From an uncultured Planctomycetaceae bacterium (lineage in GTDB: Bacteria; Planctomycetota; Planctomycetia; Planctomycetales; Planctomycetaceae), in assembly GCA_903861195.1 (NCBI GenBank), contig CAIOTJ010000095.1, forward strand, positions 1-34,558: a stretch of DNA of 34,558 bases, given 5' to 3'. Below are positions 17,408 through 26,423 of this stretch, piece after piece. The notes below the pieces were generated by a model. The model did not search any database. It saw only the letters and a program-made list of their open reading frames with translations, and was not told where the DNA came from. Position 1 is the stretch's first letter. Each line of letters opens with the position of its first letter. The translations under genes were made by a program, and so were the position numbers.

Positions 17408-18580
17408 TCAAATCCGCCGCAGCAGCAGCCAGGCGGCCACACCCATGCCCGCGTTCCCCACCCACATCCCCAGGGCGGGATCGAACACATTGTCTTTCCC
17501 CAGATTCATCATCACCAGAACGATGGGGTAGTACAGCACGAGGATGGGGACGAAGCAGAGCGCGAAGCTGGTGAGGAACTGGCGCCGCCCCTGCAGGACA
17601 GCGAACGGGCTGCCCACCAGGGCGAAGAAGAAACAGCTGCAGGCCAGAGCCAGGCGGGAATGCAGTTCGGTGTAAAGCTTGTTGTATCGCTCTTTCTGCC
17701 CGTTGATCTCCCATTCCTGCCGTCGCTGCGCGGGTTCCATCAGGTGGCCGAATTCGCCATGCGACAGGGCGAAGGCCGTGGTGATCACCTGCCGCCGTTC
17801 GAGCGCCTCCCGCTTGTGGCGGGCCTGCCGCATGCCGCTCCGCAGCGCCTGGATCGGCAGGTCCCGCGGCGGGGGGACACTGGTTCCCATCGGCAGTGGA
17901 AACGGATAGGCTTCGTCCGCCACCGTCGCCTGGTCTCCGCCGGGCAGCACCAACTGTCCCTCGACGAGGCTCAACAACACCTGCTGTCCCGGCAGGTCGA
18001 AACTCATCGTCGCCTCGCGGGCCGTGATGTTCACGGTCTGCGGACCCCCCGGCAACTGGTACCGGAAGTGGGGCTCGATCAGGCGTTCGCCCTCCACGGC
18101 ACGGACCGAGATCGCGATCCCCCGGGTGGGGTCCGAGTAATGGTTCTTCTCGCGCAGGATCCCCAGGAAGATATCCTCCATGGCCGTCAGGACCACCCGC
18201 TCGACGTTCGAACGGGCCCAGGGAATCACCTGGTCGGTCAGGTAGAAAGTGGCCAGGCTCAGCACGGCCGCCGTCACGAAACCGGGCATCAACATGGTCA
18301 TCGGATTGATGCCGGCCGCCTTGACCGCCGTAATCTCATTGTCACCCGCCAGGCGTCCATAGACCACGCAGATGGTCAGCAGGTAGGTGGCCGGGATGCT
18401 GAACGGAAGCAGACTCGGAACGACGAACGGCAGGATGTCGAGAATTTGCTGGGGACCCAGCCCATTCTTGGTGGCCTCGCCGATCACCCCCACGATCACC
18501 AACATTCCGGTCAGCGACAGCAGCGTGAGGGAAAACACCCCCAGCAGTTGCCGCAAGACATACCGCTGCAGAATCGACAT
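17408..18580 (-). CDS. LptF/LptG family (YjgP/YjgQ) permease
   Basis: A 390-residue membrane protein with the family topology. TM1 is at about 12-34, TM2 50-75 and TM3 97-117, then a periplasmic jellyroll-like domain (about 150-290), and three C-terminal TMs in the last 80 residues. The cytoplasmic loop RLAGDNEITAVKAAGINP (76-93), which contacts the LptB ATPase in the characterised system, is clear. LptF and LptG with LptB2 extract lipopolysaccharide from the inner membrane and pass it to LptC/LptA. Only one such gene is seen here, and F cannot be told from G by eye. The start MSILQRYVLRQLL is preferred to the longer open frame (to 18823), which reads as noncoding. No clear ribosome-binding site precedes it. 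Confidence 0.9.
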   Translation of the reverse strand: MSILQRYVLRQLLGVFSLTLLSLTGMLVIVGVIGEATKNGLGPQQILDILPFVVPSLLPFSIPATYLLTICVVYGRLAGDNEITAVKAAGINPMTMLMPGFVTAAVLSLATFYLTDQVIPWARSNVERVVLTAMEDIFLGILREKNHYSDPTRGIAISVRAVEGERLIEPHFRYQLPGGPQTVNITAREATMSFDLPGQQVLLSLVEGQLVLPGGDQATVADEAYPFPLPMGTSVPPPRDLPIQALRSGMRQARHKREALERRQVITTAFALSHGEFGHLMEPAQRRQEWEINGQKERYNKLYTELHSRLALACSCFFFALVGSPFAVLQGRRQFLTSFALCFVPILVLYYPIVLVMMNLGKDNVFDPALGMWVGNAGMGVAAWLLLRRI

Positions 18581-18800
18581 GACATGGGTGAGTGAGGGAA
18601 GAGGGCGCAGAATCGCCCCGAGACGAAGGGGGCGCGTGTATACGGCCTTCCGCCCCCCATGGTCAAGATGAAGTGGCCCAGTCCTGGTGGAAGCACACTC
18701 CGCGACCTCACTGCACCCCCCCGTGCGGGGCATCGACCGCGACCACACCGCGACGCCCGCTCCCCCTTCCGCCGGGGGGGCTTCAACGGCCAACCACAGA

Positions 18801-18829
18801 TTGACACTCCTGGGGTAAAACACTACGTT
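18801..18829 (+). promoter_or_regulatory. candidate promoter for the DUF1573 gene
   Basis: TTGACA (18801-18806), a 17-base spacer and TACGTT (18824-18829). Transcription would start near 18836, leaving a short leader that contains AAGGA before the ATG at 18854. The spacing and position fit well. Confidence 0.5.
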
Positions 18830-18853
18830 CCCCGACGGAAAGGATTCCGAGTC

Positions 18854-19969
18854 ATGCCTCGCACGCTTCTCTTCAGTCTGCTGCTGCTCGCCGGTGGAGT
18901 TACTCCGGCTCTGGCCCAGCTCTCACCTCCCCCCCCCGCCCCGGGCTTGGGTATTCCCACGGTCGGCGGGCCCGAGGGATCTCTCCCCACGGTGGCTGGC
19001 CCGGTTGTGGTCCAACAGGGCTTCAACCCCCAATGGGCCGAGAAGATGTTCCCCAAGCTGGATCATGATTTCGGGACCGTGGCCCGCGGCTCGGAGGCGA
19101 AGTACCGGCTCAAGCTGACCAACGTCTTCAAAGAGACGGTGCACATCCGGTCGGCGGGAACCACCTGCAAGTGCTTCCAGGTGAAGATCCCCAAGGACAC
19201 CCTCGCGAGTCTCGAGTCGACTGAAGTGGAAATCGTCGTCGACACCCTCAAGTTCGAGGGAGAACGCACGTCGACAATGATGATCACGTTCGATCGGCCA
19301 GCCTATGCCGAGATTCCCATCCCGCTGCACGCCTACATCCGCAAGGACGTGGGGCTGACTCCCGGCGGTGCCCAATTCGGGAATGTTCCCAAGGGACAGC
19401 CGATGGACCGCAAGATCCAGGTGAACCACGTGGGGCGTCCCGACTGGAAAATCACCGAGCTGATCTGCAAGAACGAACACATCGAGGCCAAGGCGACCGA
19501 ACTGGCCCGGCAGCCCAATGGGTCGACCACCTACGAGCTGGTGGTCAGTCTCAAGCCCACCGCCCCGGCGGGCGATTTCCGCGAGCAGCTGACCATCGTC
19601 ACCGATGATGCCGCCGGTCCCCAGATTCCGGTGGTCATCGAGGGACGGATCGAACCCGACTTTTACGCGACCCCTGAATTTCTGGACTTCGGGGTCGTTG
19701 CCCCCGGAACCGAGACCACCCGCAACCTCGTCATTCGCGGCCGCCGCGCCTTCAAGGTGACAGGCATCGAGAGTGAGACCACCGCCGGGACCTTCGAAGC
19801 CCGGCTGCCCAAAGAGGGGAAGGCGATCCAGATCGTCCCGATCACTTTCGTCGCCCCCATGACTCCCGGAGTCATCACCGATGAATTCAGCGTGGTGATT
19901 GACCAGTCGAGCGAGCCCATTCGCTTCAAGGCGTTCGGCCGGGTCGATCCCAACAAGCCGCGTCGCTGA
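18854..19969 (+). CDS. DUF1573 domain-containing secreted protein
   Basis: A 371-residue protein. The signal peptide is MPRTLLFSLLLLAGGVTPALA, with likely cleavage after residue 21. A DUF1573 domain follows a short Pro/Gly-rich spacer: FPKLDHDFGTVARGSEAKY, then NVFKETVHIRSAGTTCKCF and a beta-rich end. Two further immunoglobulin-like units follow (TPGGAQFGNVPKGQPMDRK and TPEFLDFGVVAPGTETTRN). DUF1573 domains resemble ASH/MSP-type beta sandwiches and occur in many secreted planctomycete and Bacteroidetes proteins; their function is not known. The start is placed by the signal peptide, AAGGA about ten bases upstream and a promoter just before. The longer open frame to 18659 overlaps the upstream region of the divergent permease gene and is rejected. 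Confidence 0.9.
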   Translation: MPRTLLFSLLLLAGGVTPALAQLSPPPPAPGLGIPTVGGPEGSLPTVAGPVVVQQGFNPQWAEKMFPKLDHDFGTVARGSEAKYRLKLTNVFKETVHIRSAGTTCKCFQVKIPKDTLASLESTEVEIVVDTLKFEGERTSTMMITFDRPAYAEIPIPLHAYIRKDVGLTPGGAQFGNVPKGQPMDRKIQVNHVGRPDWKITELICKNEHIEAKATELARQPNGSTTYELVVSLKPTAPAGDFREQLTIVTDDAAGPQIPVVIEGRIEPDFYATPEFLDFGVVAPGTETTRNLVIRGRRAFKVTGIESETTAGTFEARLPKEGKAIQIVPITFVAPMTPGVITDEFSVVIDQSSEPIRFKAFGRVDPNKPRR

Positions 19970-20230
19970 GCTCAGCTCCCGGTCGGGTCGAGGCCATCCT
20001 CTGTTGGCTGCTTTCGAAAAAATCGTCCGGTGCCGTGCTTCATGCCGCGCCCGATCGAATGCCGTGCGGGGCTTGCCGACGGCCCGATCCGGGCAACGTG
20101 CCGTAAGCGGCGCGCCCCCCGTGTGGATCGCGAGGTTCCCGCGACGTCTCGCCAGCCACCACCGCAGGACGTATGCTGTCCGGTCCACTCGCCCGACCGA
20201 ACCGCGCCCTTCGTCCCTGGAGGCTGTCTC

Positions 20231-21163
20231 ATGCTGAACCGCCGCGAACTGCTCGCCTCGCTGTCCGCCCTCGCACCGCTGACGCTGGCCCCCTCCACAG
20301 TCCGGGCCGCCGACACTCCCATTCGGGTGCTGGTCTGGGATGAACAGCAGCCGGCCCAGAAGCAGGCGTATGACAACTTCCTGGGCAATGCGATTGCCGC
20401 GCACCTCGAGAAACAGCCGGGCCTGCGGGTCATTTCGGCCAACCTTCAGCAGCCGGACCAGGGTCTCCCGGGCGATCTGCTCGACAACACCGATGTGCTG
20501 ATCTGGTGGGGCCACGTCCGCCACCAGGAGATCCCGCTGGAGAAGGCCCAGGCGATGGTCGCCCGGATCCAGGCCGGAAGACTGGCTCTGGTCGCGCTCC
20601 ACTCGGCCCATTGGGCCCGCCCCTTCGTCGAGGCGATGAACGAGCGGACGAAGGCCGACGCCCGCCGACGGTTTCCCGATCCCCCGAACGGCCCCCCCGT
20701 GAAATTCGAATACATCCCCTATGCGGGAGGCTTCGTTCCCACCAAGGACTCGTTGCTGACCCCCGCGTATTACGCCATGCGGTCGTTCAATGGGCAGCTG
20801 GCCGTGCGCGTCGATCTGCCCAATTGCGTCTTCCCCGCCTATCGGGGAGATGGCCAACCGAGCCAGACGCGGGTGCTGCTGCCGGAGCATCCCCTGGCGG
20901 CGGGCATCCCCCGCGAGTTCACCATTCCCCAGACCGAAATGTACGACGAACCCTTCCATGTTCCCGAACCCGATGAGGTCGTCTTCGAAGAGACCTGGAA
21001 GGCCGGCGAGCGGTTTCGCAGTGGCTGCATCTGGAAGCTGGGGGCAGGGCGGGTCTTCTACTACCGTCCCGGGCACGAGACCTACCCGGTCTACCGGCAG
21101 GAGATCCCGCTACGGATCGTGGAAAACGCCGCCCGCTGGCTGGGCAGTACACTGGTCGACTGA
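20231..21163 (+). CDS. ThuA-like domain protein with exported N-terminus
   Basis: A 310-residue protein. MLNRRELLASLSALAPLTL, ending near VRA (residue 26), is a Tat-like signal. The mature part is ThuA-like, a class I glutamine amidotransferase-like Rossmann fold: IRVLVWDEQQPAQKQAYDNF, DVLIWWGHVRHQEI, LALVALHSAHWARPF, TRVLLPEHPLAAGIP, TEMYDEPFHVPEPDEVV and GRVFYYRPGHETYP. ThuA was named from trehalose utilisation in Rhizobium. Planctomycete members are mostly uncharacterised and probably act on sugars. GGAGG at 20219-20223 fixes the start. The 260 bases upstream hold no clear gene. It converges on the hydrolase gene, with 34 bases between the stops. Confidence 0.9.
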   Translation: MLNRRELLASLSALAPLTLAPSTVRAADTPIRVLVWDEQQPAQKQAYDNFLGNAIAAHLEKQPGLRVISANLQQPDQGLPGDLLDNTDVLIWWGHVRHQEIPLEKAQAMVARIQAGRLALVALHSAHWARPFVEAMNERTKADARRRFPDPPNGPPVKFEYIPYAGGFVPTKDSLLTPAYYAMRSFNGQLAVRVDLPNCVFPAYRGDGQPSQTRVLLPEHPLAAGIPREFTIPQTEMYDEPFHVPEPDEVVFEETWKAGERFRSGCIWKLGAGRVFYYRPGHETYPVYRQEIPLRIVENAARWLGSTLVD

Positions 21164-21187
21164 GCAGGTCCCGCTGGCCCGGTCGTG

Positions 21188-21205
21188 ACCGCTGAGGTCA
21201 GCGGT
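21188..21205. terminator. symmetric hairpin between convergent genes
   Basis: ACCGCTGA (21188-21195) and TCAGCGGT (21198-21205) are perfect inverted 8-mers around GG. The element covers the stop codon of the minus-strand hydrolase gene and follows the ThuA stop by 24 bases. It could serve both strands, but neither side has a T tract. Confidence 0.35.
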
Positions 21206-23315
21206 TGCCGAGCGCTCGCTCCAGAAACTCGTAGGCCGCCTCCCGGGAGGCGCGGGGAAAGCAGTGGGGGGCCACTGGGTAGTCGGCCTGCAGCCCCTCG
21301 GCCTTCCCCAGCAGTTCATAGATCGCCCGGGCGGACGTCATGGTCTCGCGCACTCCTTCCACATCAAAGTCGTTGTCCTGCGTGGCCGCGATGGCCAGGA
21401 ACGGCCGGGGGGCGATCGCCGCGATCAACTCCGGAAAGTCGAACGGCACACGGGAGACGTCGTTGCCAAACCGCTCGGCAATGCGGGGCATGTACCGCGG
21501 GCCAGTCCAACTGGGAATGTCATCCCGGGTGAACGTGCAGAATCCACAACTCGAGACCACCGCCTTGAGCCGCAGCTCAAACAACGCGGTGAAAAGCGCG
21601 TTGTGCCCCCCCAGCGAGTGACCAATGACCGCGATCCGGTCCCGATCGACCTCGGGCAGCCCCTGCAGCACATCCACCGCGCGCACATTGTCCCAGATCG
21701 CCTTCATTGTCCCGCTGGCGTATTCCGGATGGGCGGCGAAGTCCCAGGCGTGTTCGCCGAATGACGGATAATCAGGAGACAGGGTCACCCATCCCCGACG
21801 GGTCAGCTCGAGCGCATAGTGCAGTTCGCGGTCTCCCCGCAGACCCGCCGGCTCATCTTTGCCGACTTCGGTGGTCTGCTGCAGACAGAGGGCCGCGGGG
21901 CGGCGACCGTCCACCTCCCCCGCGGGAAGCAGCAGCCAGGCGGTCACGTGGGAATTGTGTTCCGTCTGATAGCGCACCTTGCGCCGCACCAGCCCGACTT
22001 CCTGCCGCTCTTCCAGAACCTCCAGCTGCAGGGGAACCTTGCGGGCCGGGCCGGGAAACTCCCCCGCCGCCTGTTCGAAATGCCAGACAATCTGCCGCCG
22101 GCGTTCCTCCCAGTCGGCCTGGGTGCGCAGCGGCCTGCGTTCTCCCCGGGGGCCCAGCACGTAGGTCAGATCGAGATGCCCCGAATCATCGGGCGGAGTC
22201 GGATCGGGAACAAACCGTCCCTCGGGCCACCCCTCGCGATACGAGACCACCCATTCCCCCTGGCTTGTCCGGTAACGGACCGCTTCATCCCGACGTTCGA
22301 AATCGGTCGGTCCCCGGCGGACGAACCGCTCGGCGTGTTGCGGGTCCAGCCCCGGTCCCCCCACCTGCAGCACGATCGCCGTCCGGTCCCCCAGCGCATG
22401 GCCGGTGGTCGTGAAGACCTGCCCGTCGACCCGGGCCTGATCGACAATCACCGGGATCACCTGCAAGCCGGCGGCCTGGGCATTGGCGATCAGCTCGCGC
22501 GCGTCGGCGATGGGGCAGACCTCATCGGTCGCCCCGTGGATCACATGAATTCGCGCCTGCTGCCCCAGCGCCTTCTGCTGCGCGAGATGGACAGGATGCC
22601 CTACGAAGTGCAGTTCCTGGCGATCGCGCGACAGGAAGTTCGGACTGGCGGGATCGCGCTGATAGCGGGCGTTCAACTCGCTGCCGCCCGGCAAATGGAA
22701 GGCGATGTCGTCGCTCAGCTTCGCCATGCCGCAGAGATCGAACACCGCCGCAAACGTGCGCGGGGCGAGCTTGTTGGCCATCAGTGAGACATTGCCCCCT
22801 CCAGAGCCCCCGGTCACATAGATCCGGCTGTCATCAAAGGGAATCTGCTGCTCACGCAGCCCCTGCCAGACCCAGTGCAGCGCCCGCAGCGCATCGAGCG
22901 CCTGCAGCCAGCCGAAATCATACGGCTCGGGCCCTTCAATCGAATCGCGGGGGCCGCTCTGCAGGTAGTTGACGCACAGCGTGACGCAGTCGCAGCGCTC
23001 GGCCAGGGTCGCGGGATCGGCCGTGCCGACGCAGTCAGTCCCCCCCCAGTTGTGCAGCGTGAGGAACAGACCCGTACGCGGACCGACCGCCTGCAGCCCC
23101 CCTCGGGGGTAATGCACCCGCACCCGCACCCGGCGCGGACCAGGACGCAGGGGCCATTCCTGCGCCGGGATCTCGACCACCCCATCAGTCTCCGGCAATT
23201 CGGGTCGACGCTCCTGGCCCCACGCCGCGGCTCGTCCGATCGCGGCTGCTCCTTCCATGCTGGTGCCCTGAAGCAGTGTGACGGGTCGATCGGGGATCAG
23301 GCACACCACCAGCAT
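21198..23315 (-). CDS. protein with two alpha/beta hydrolase domains
   Basis: About 705 residues from the ATG at 23315. Domain 1 (about 40-330) has LFLTLHNWGG, nucleophile motif GGSGGG (Ser171), HGATDEVCP (Asp264) and TTTGHA (His306), and resembles DUF2920-type hydrolases. Domain 2 (about 415-705) resembles acetyl-xylan-esterase-like hydrolases: SHVTAWLLLP, LSPDYPSFGEHAW, GHSLGGH (Ser567), an Asp in TQDNDFD and APHCF (His684). Each half keeps a complete Ser-Asp-His set, so both may be active, perhaps as carbohydrate or other ester hydrolases. The start is uncertain: in-frame ATGs also exist at 23426 and 23510. The latter, with GGGAG close upstream, would leave only 22 bases to the divergent enolase-family gene. 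Localisation is unclear; a hydrophobic stretch (MLVVCLI) lies at the chosen start. Confidence 0.85.
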   Translation of the reverse strand: MLVVCLIPDRPVTLLQGTSMEGAAAIGRAAAWGQERRPELPETDGVVEIPAQEWPLRPGPRRVRVRVHYPRGGLQAVGPRTGLFLTLHNWGGTDCVGTADPATLAERCDCVTLCVNYLQSGPRDSIEGPEPYDFGWLQALDALRALHWVWQGLREQQIPFDDSRIYVTGGSGGGNVSLMANKLAPRTFAAVFDLCGMAKLSDDIAFHLPGGSELNARYQRDPASPNFLSRDRQELHFVGHPVHLAQQKALGQQARIHVIHGATDEVCPIADARELIANAQAAGLQVIPVIVDQARVDGQVFTTTGHALGDRTAIVLQVGGPGLDPQHAERFVRRGPTDFERRDEAVRYRTSQGEWVVSYREGWPEGRFVPDPTPPDDSGHLDLTYVLGPRGERRPLRTQADWEERRRQIVWHFEQAAGEFPGPARKVPLQLEVLEERQEVGLVRRKVRYQTEHNSHVTAWLLLPAGEVDGRRPAALCLQQTTEVGKDEPAGLRGDRELHYALELTRRGWVTLSPDYPSFGEHAWDFAAHPEYASGTMKAIWDNVRAVDVLQGLPEVDRDRIAVIGHSLGGHNALFTALFELRLKAVVSSCGFCTFTRDDIPSWTGPRYMPRIAERFGNDVSRVPFDFPELIAAIAPRPFLAIAATQDNDFDVEGVRETMTSARAIYELLGKAEGLQADYPVAPHCFPRASREAAYEFLERALGNR

Positions 23316-23467
23316 CGGCAGACAGAACTTCCAGCCCGACCAGCGGGGTGACAGCGACTGGTGGTACAGCCGGGGCCTCGGCGGGGAATCCACAGTCTGG
23401 CACCAGGTGAGCGTGGCGGGGCACATGGGGATCTCGTTCGCGCAAAGAGGAAAGCAGGCCGGCACGA

Positions 23468-23497
23468 TTGCCGATCCGGACGGGGTCCTTTCATAAT
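23468..23497 (+). promoter_or_regulatory. weak candidate promoter for the enolase-family gene
   Basis: CATAAT (23492-23497) is a five-of-six -10 match, with TTGCCG (23468-23473) 18 bases upstream. It would start transcription about 30 bases before the ATG at 23533. If the divergent hydrolase begins at 23510, the promoter would lie inside its coding region. Confidence 0.3.
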
Positions 23498-23532
23498 CGA
23501 AGAGGTCCATTTCTCCCACGAACCCCGGCACC

Positions 23533-24714
23533 ATGAAGATCGACCGCGTCGAGGCCATTCACCTGCGCCATGAATACCCAAACCAGCACGGTTTCGAAAG
23601 CTCGGGAGGCATCACCAGCGCCCGACTGACCAGCCTGGTCCTCGTCCACACTGACCGCGGGCAGATCGGGGTGGGTTCGGTCTATTCGCATCCGGCCCTG
23701 GTCGATGTGGTGATCCGGCAGTTGGATCCCCTGCTGCGGGGGCGTGACCCGCGCGAGGTCGAAGAGCTGTGGGAACTGATGTATGGCTGGACCCGCTGGT
23801 ACGGACGCAAGGGGGCCGCCATGTCGGCGCTCGGCGGCATCGATGTCGCGCTGTGGGATCTGCGTGGCCAGGCGGCCGACAAACCTGTCTGGCGGCTGTT
23901 GGGGGGGACCACTCCCGCCTGCCCCGCCTATGCCAGCGCCCTGCTGTGGAACAGCATCGAGGGACTGAAGAGCGAGGCCCAACGGCATCTCGCCCGCGGC
24001 TTCCGGCGGATGAAGATGCGCCTCGGCCGCAATCTGGACTACGACGTCAATGCCCCCCGGGCGGTCAAACGGGAGATTGGACCCCGCTGCGATCTGATGT
24101 GCGACGCCTCAATGCGGTACACCGTCGACATCGCCCGCCGGGTCGGTCGGGAACTGGCGCAGATCGGTGTCTTCTGGTTTGAAGAACCGTTCGCTCCGGA
24201 GGATCTCGATTCGTTCGCAGCCTTGCGCGGCACCGTGGGCCTGCCCCTGGCGGCGGGAGAAAACGAGTTTGGCCTGCAGGGCTTCACCGAGGTGGTCCAT
24301 CGCCAGGCGGTCGACATCGTGCAGGCCGACGCCAGCCGGTGCGGAGGAATCACCGAGGTGCTGCGGGTGGCCCGTCTGGCCGATCAGGCGGCCCTCAAAC
24401 TTGCCCCCCACTCCTGGAGTGATGCGGTGGCCGTGCTGGCCAATGCCCAGGTGGTCGCGGCCACCCCACACGCCCTCACGGTCGAGGTCGATCAGACCGG
24501 CAACCCCTTCATCGAGGAACTGCTGGTCGAACCGCTGCGAATTGTCGACGGACGGCTCCAGTTGAGCGAGCGCCCCGGGCTGGGGCTCGAGTTGAACCGG
24601 GCCGTGGTCGACCGCTTGCTTCTGGAGAATCCGTACCAGATTCCCAATGGCTGGTATTCGGACATGCTGTTCGGGGCGGACTGGAACAAACCGGCCCCCC
24701 CCTACGAGGGCTGA
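23533..24714 (+). CDS. mandelate racemase/muconate lactonizing enzyme family protein
   Basis: A 393-residue enolase-superfamily protein of the mandelate racemase subgroup. Metal ligands are Asp191 (CDASM), Glu217 (FEEPF) and Glu243 (GENEFG); the acid-base dyad is Asp266 (VQADAS) and His293 (APHSW). Their spacing (26, 26, 23, 27) is identical to that of mandelate racemase residues 195, 221, 247, 270 and 297. The KxK motif is K161-M-R163, so the second Lys is Arg. Such enzymes remove the alpha proton of a carboxylate, and most relatives are acid-sugar dehydratases. An Arg in place of the second Lys suggests that His293-Asp266 is the working base. Substrate unknown. No good ribosome-binding site is seen. 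The M81 gene follows after 75 bases on the same strand. Confidence 0.93.
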   Translation: MKIDRVEAIHLRHEYPNQHGFESSGGITSARLTSLVLVHTDRGQIGVGSVYSHPALVDVVIRQLDPLLRGRDPREVEELWELMYGWTRWYGRKGAAMSALGGIDVALWDLRGQAADKPVWRLLGGTTPACPAYASALLWNSIEGLKSEAQRHLARGFRRMKMRLGRNLDYDVNAPRAVKREIGPRCDLMCDASMRYTVDIARRVGRELAQIGVFWFEEPFAPEDLDSFAALRGTVGLPLAAGENEFGLQGFTEVVHRQAVDIVQADASRCGGITEVLRVARLADQAALKLAPHSWSDAVAVLANAQVVAATPHALTVEVDQTGNPFIEELLVEPLRIVDGRLQLSERPGLGLELNRAVVDRLLLENPYQIPNGWYSDMLFGADWNKPAPPYEG

Positions 24715-24789
24715 ACCCCCACCTTGACCAGGAACCGTGTTGGATCCCCCCTCTCACCCCGCGTTGCGAATCTTTTCGGGGAGACTTGC

Positions 24790-26298
24790 ATGCCGCGTCT
24801 GGCTGTCGGCTCGATTTTCACCGAGTGCAATCACCTGGGGGGGGCCCCGCTGCAACTGGCCGATTTCGAGCGGGGCGAATTGACCCGGGGAGACGCCCTG
24901 TTGGCGACCACCCACGGGACGCTGGGAGGCGCACTGGCCACCCTGCGCGCGGCGGGGGCCAAGGTGTTGCCCACGCTGGCGGCCAGTACCTGCCCGGGAG
25001 GCCCCCTGACCGCCGACTGCTACACGGCACTCAAGGGAGAGTTGCTCGCCCGGTTGGTCGACGCGCTGCCGGTCGACGGTGTGCTGCTCGCTCTGCATGG
25101 CTCGGCCACCGCCGAGAACGCCGCCGACCTGGAAGGAGACCTGCTGACCGCCGTCCGTGAACTGCTCGGCCCTCACATCCCGGTGGTGTCGACCCTCGAC
25201 CTGCATGCCCATGTGACCCCCGAGATGGTCACGCAGGCGACGGCCCTCGTGGCCTGGGAGACCTATCCGCATCGGGATGCCTACAGCACGGGAGAACGCG
25301 GAGCCCGCTTGCTGATCGACACAATCGCGGGAAAATGCCGACCGACCATGGCCCTGGCCAAGGTGCCGGTGATTACGGCGGCGCTCCACGGCGGCACCGA
25401 CGGCCCCGCTCCCTTTGCCGACGTCATGCGGTTTGCCAAGTGGCATGAAGGCCGGCCGGGAGTGCTTTCGACCAGCGTGTTCCTGGTGCATCCCTATCTT
25501 GATCTCCCCGGCCTGGGGAGCGGGGGCCTGGTGGTCACCGACCAAGATGCCGCGCTGGCCCGCCGGCTCGCGTGTGACATCGCCCGGCTGTACTGGAACC
25601 GACGGACCGAACTTGAGCCGGTGGTTCATCGCCCCGCGGAAGCGGTCGCACTGGGCCGGCAGATCGCCGGTGGCCCGGTGTTGCTGGTGGAGACCGCCGA
25701 TTGTTGCGGTGGCGGGGCGGCGGGCGACAGTGTGGCTTCGCTGAAGGCGCTGCTGGCCGCCGGTGCCGACTTGCCCGCGATTGTGCCCGTGGTGGACCCC
25801 ACGGTGGCCAGCCTGTGCCACACGGCCGGGCTGCGGGGACAGGTGACCGTCGACCTGGGCCACCGTGTCGATTCGCGGTGGGGAACGCCGGTTTGCGTCA
25901 CCGGGGTGGTGAACCACCTGTGCGATGGACGGTTCCAGTACGAGGGAGGCATCTTCGACGGGCAGGTGGGAGATATGGGATCGACGGCAGTGCTGCGGGT
26001 CGGTGCCATCGACATCCTGGTCACCTCGCGGGGAACCTACGACTGGAATGGAGAGCAATTGCAGCGGGTGGGACTTGACCCCCGCAGCGTGAAGTTTCTG
26101 GTGGTGAAAAACCCAATGAACTTCAACATGGCGTTCCGGCCATTCGCCACCGGCGTCTTCATCCTCGACACCCCCGGACCAACGCCCGCCTCGGTCCGCA
26201 AGGTTGATTTCCAACGGCTGCAGGCGCCTTGGTATCCGCGTTATCCCGAACTGTCCTGGAGTGAACCCCAGGTAATCGAATCGGCCTTCGCCGGATGA
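24790..26298 (+). CDS. M81 family metallopeptidase (MlrC-like)
   Basis: A 502-residue protein. It begins PRLAVGSIFTECNHLGG, as MlrC-type proteins do (RIAVGGFxxExN). GVLLALHGSA precedes the zinc site: Asp137 and His139 in STLDLHAHVT and His161 in ETYPHRD. The spacing (2 and 22) equals that of MlrC Asp167, His169 and His191. The C-terminal MlrC domain follows (VLLVETADCCGGGAAGDS, then MNFNMAFRPFATGVFILDTPG). MlrC of sphingomonads cleaves linearised microcystin and its tetrapeptide product. Most relatives lack assigned substrates and may be general peptidases or amidohydrolases. GGGGAGA upstream supports the ATG at 24790 over an in-frame start at 24724. Probably cotranscribed with the enolase-family gene. 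Confidence 0.92.
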   Translation: MPRLAVGSIFTECNHLGGAPLQLADFERGELTRGDALLATTHGTLGGALATLRAAGAKVLPTLAASTCPGGPLTADCYTALKGELLARLVDALPVDGVLLALHGSATAENAADLEGDLLTAVRELLGPHIPVVSTLDLHAHVTPEMVTQATALVAWETYPHRDAYSTGERGARLLIDTIAGKCRPTMALAKVPVITAALHGGTDGPAPFADVMRFAKWHEGRPGVLSTSVFLVHPYLDLPGLGSGGLVVTDQDAALARRLACDIARLYWNRRTELEPVVHRPAEAVALGRQIAGGPVLLVETADCCGGGAAGDSVASLKALLAAGADLPAIVPVVDPTVASLCHTAGLRGQVTVDLGHRVDSRWGTPVCVTGVVNHLCDGRFQYEGGIFDGQVGDMGSTAVLRVGAIDILVTSRGTYDWNGEQLQRVGLDPRSVKFLVVKNPMNFNMAFRPFATGVFILDTPGPTPASVRKVDFQRLQAPWYPRYPELSWSEPQVIESAFAG

Positions 26299-26362
26299 CA
26301 GGGCAAGAACCAGGGGGCTCTGATGGAGTGTTCACCATCCCCTCATTGAACCGCGCGGCATT

Positions 26363-26395
26363 CGCCGCTGGACTCTCAGCGGCGTAGATCCGCAC
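26363..26395 (+). repeat. hairpin plus TAGATYCGCAC element, copy 2
   Basis: CGCCGCTG (26363-26370) pairs perfectly with CAGCGGCG (26377-26384) over GACTCT, then TAGATCCGCAC (26385-26395). The tail matches copy 1 (8715-8725) at ten of eleven bases while the stem differs in sequence. Here it sits after a stop codon, whereas copy 1 sits upstream of infB. Confidence 0.5.
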
Positions 26396-26423
26396 GACGG
26401 ATGTGGGCTGGCCCCCCACGGGG

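Noticed and set aside
19965-19976. 12-base palindrome GCTGAGCTCAGC at the DUF1573 stop
   Set aside because: It has no loop and no T tract, and overlaps the stop codon; it is likely a chance palindrome.
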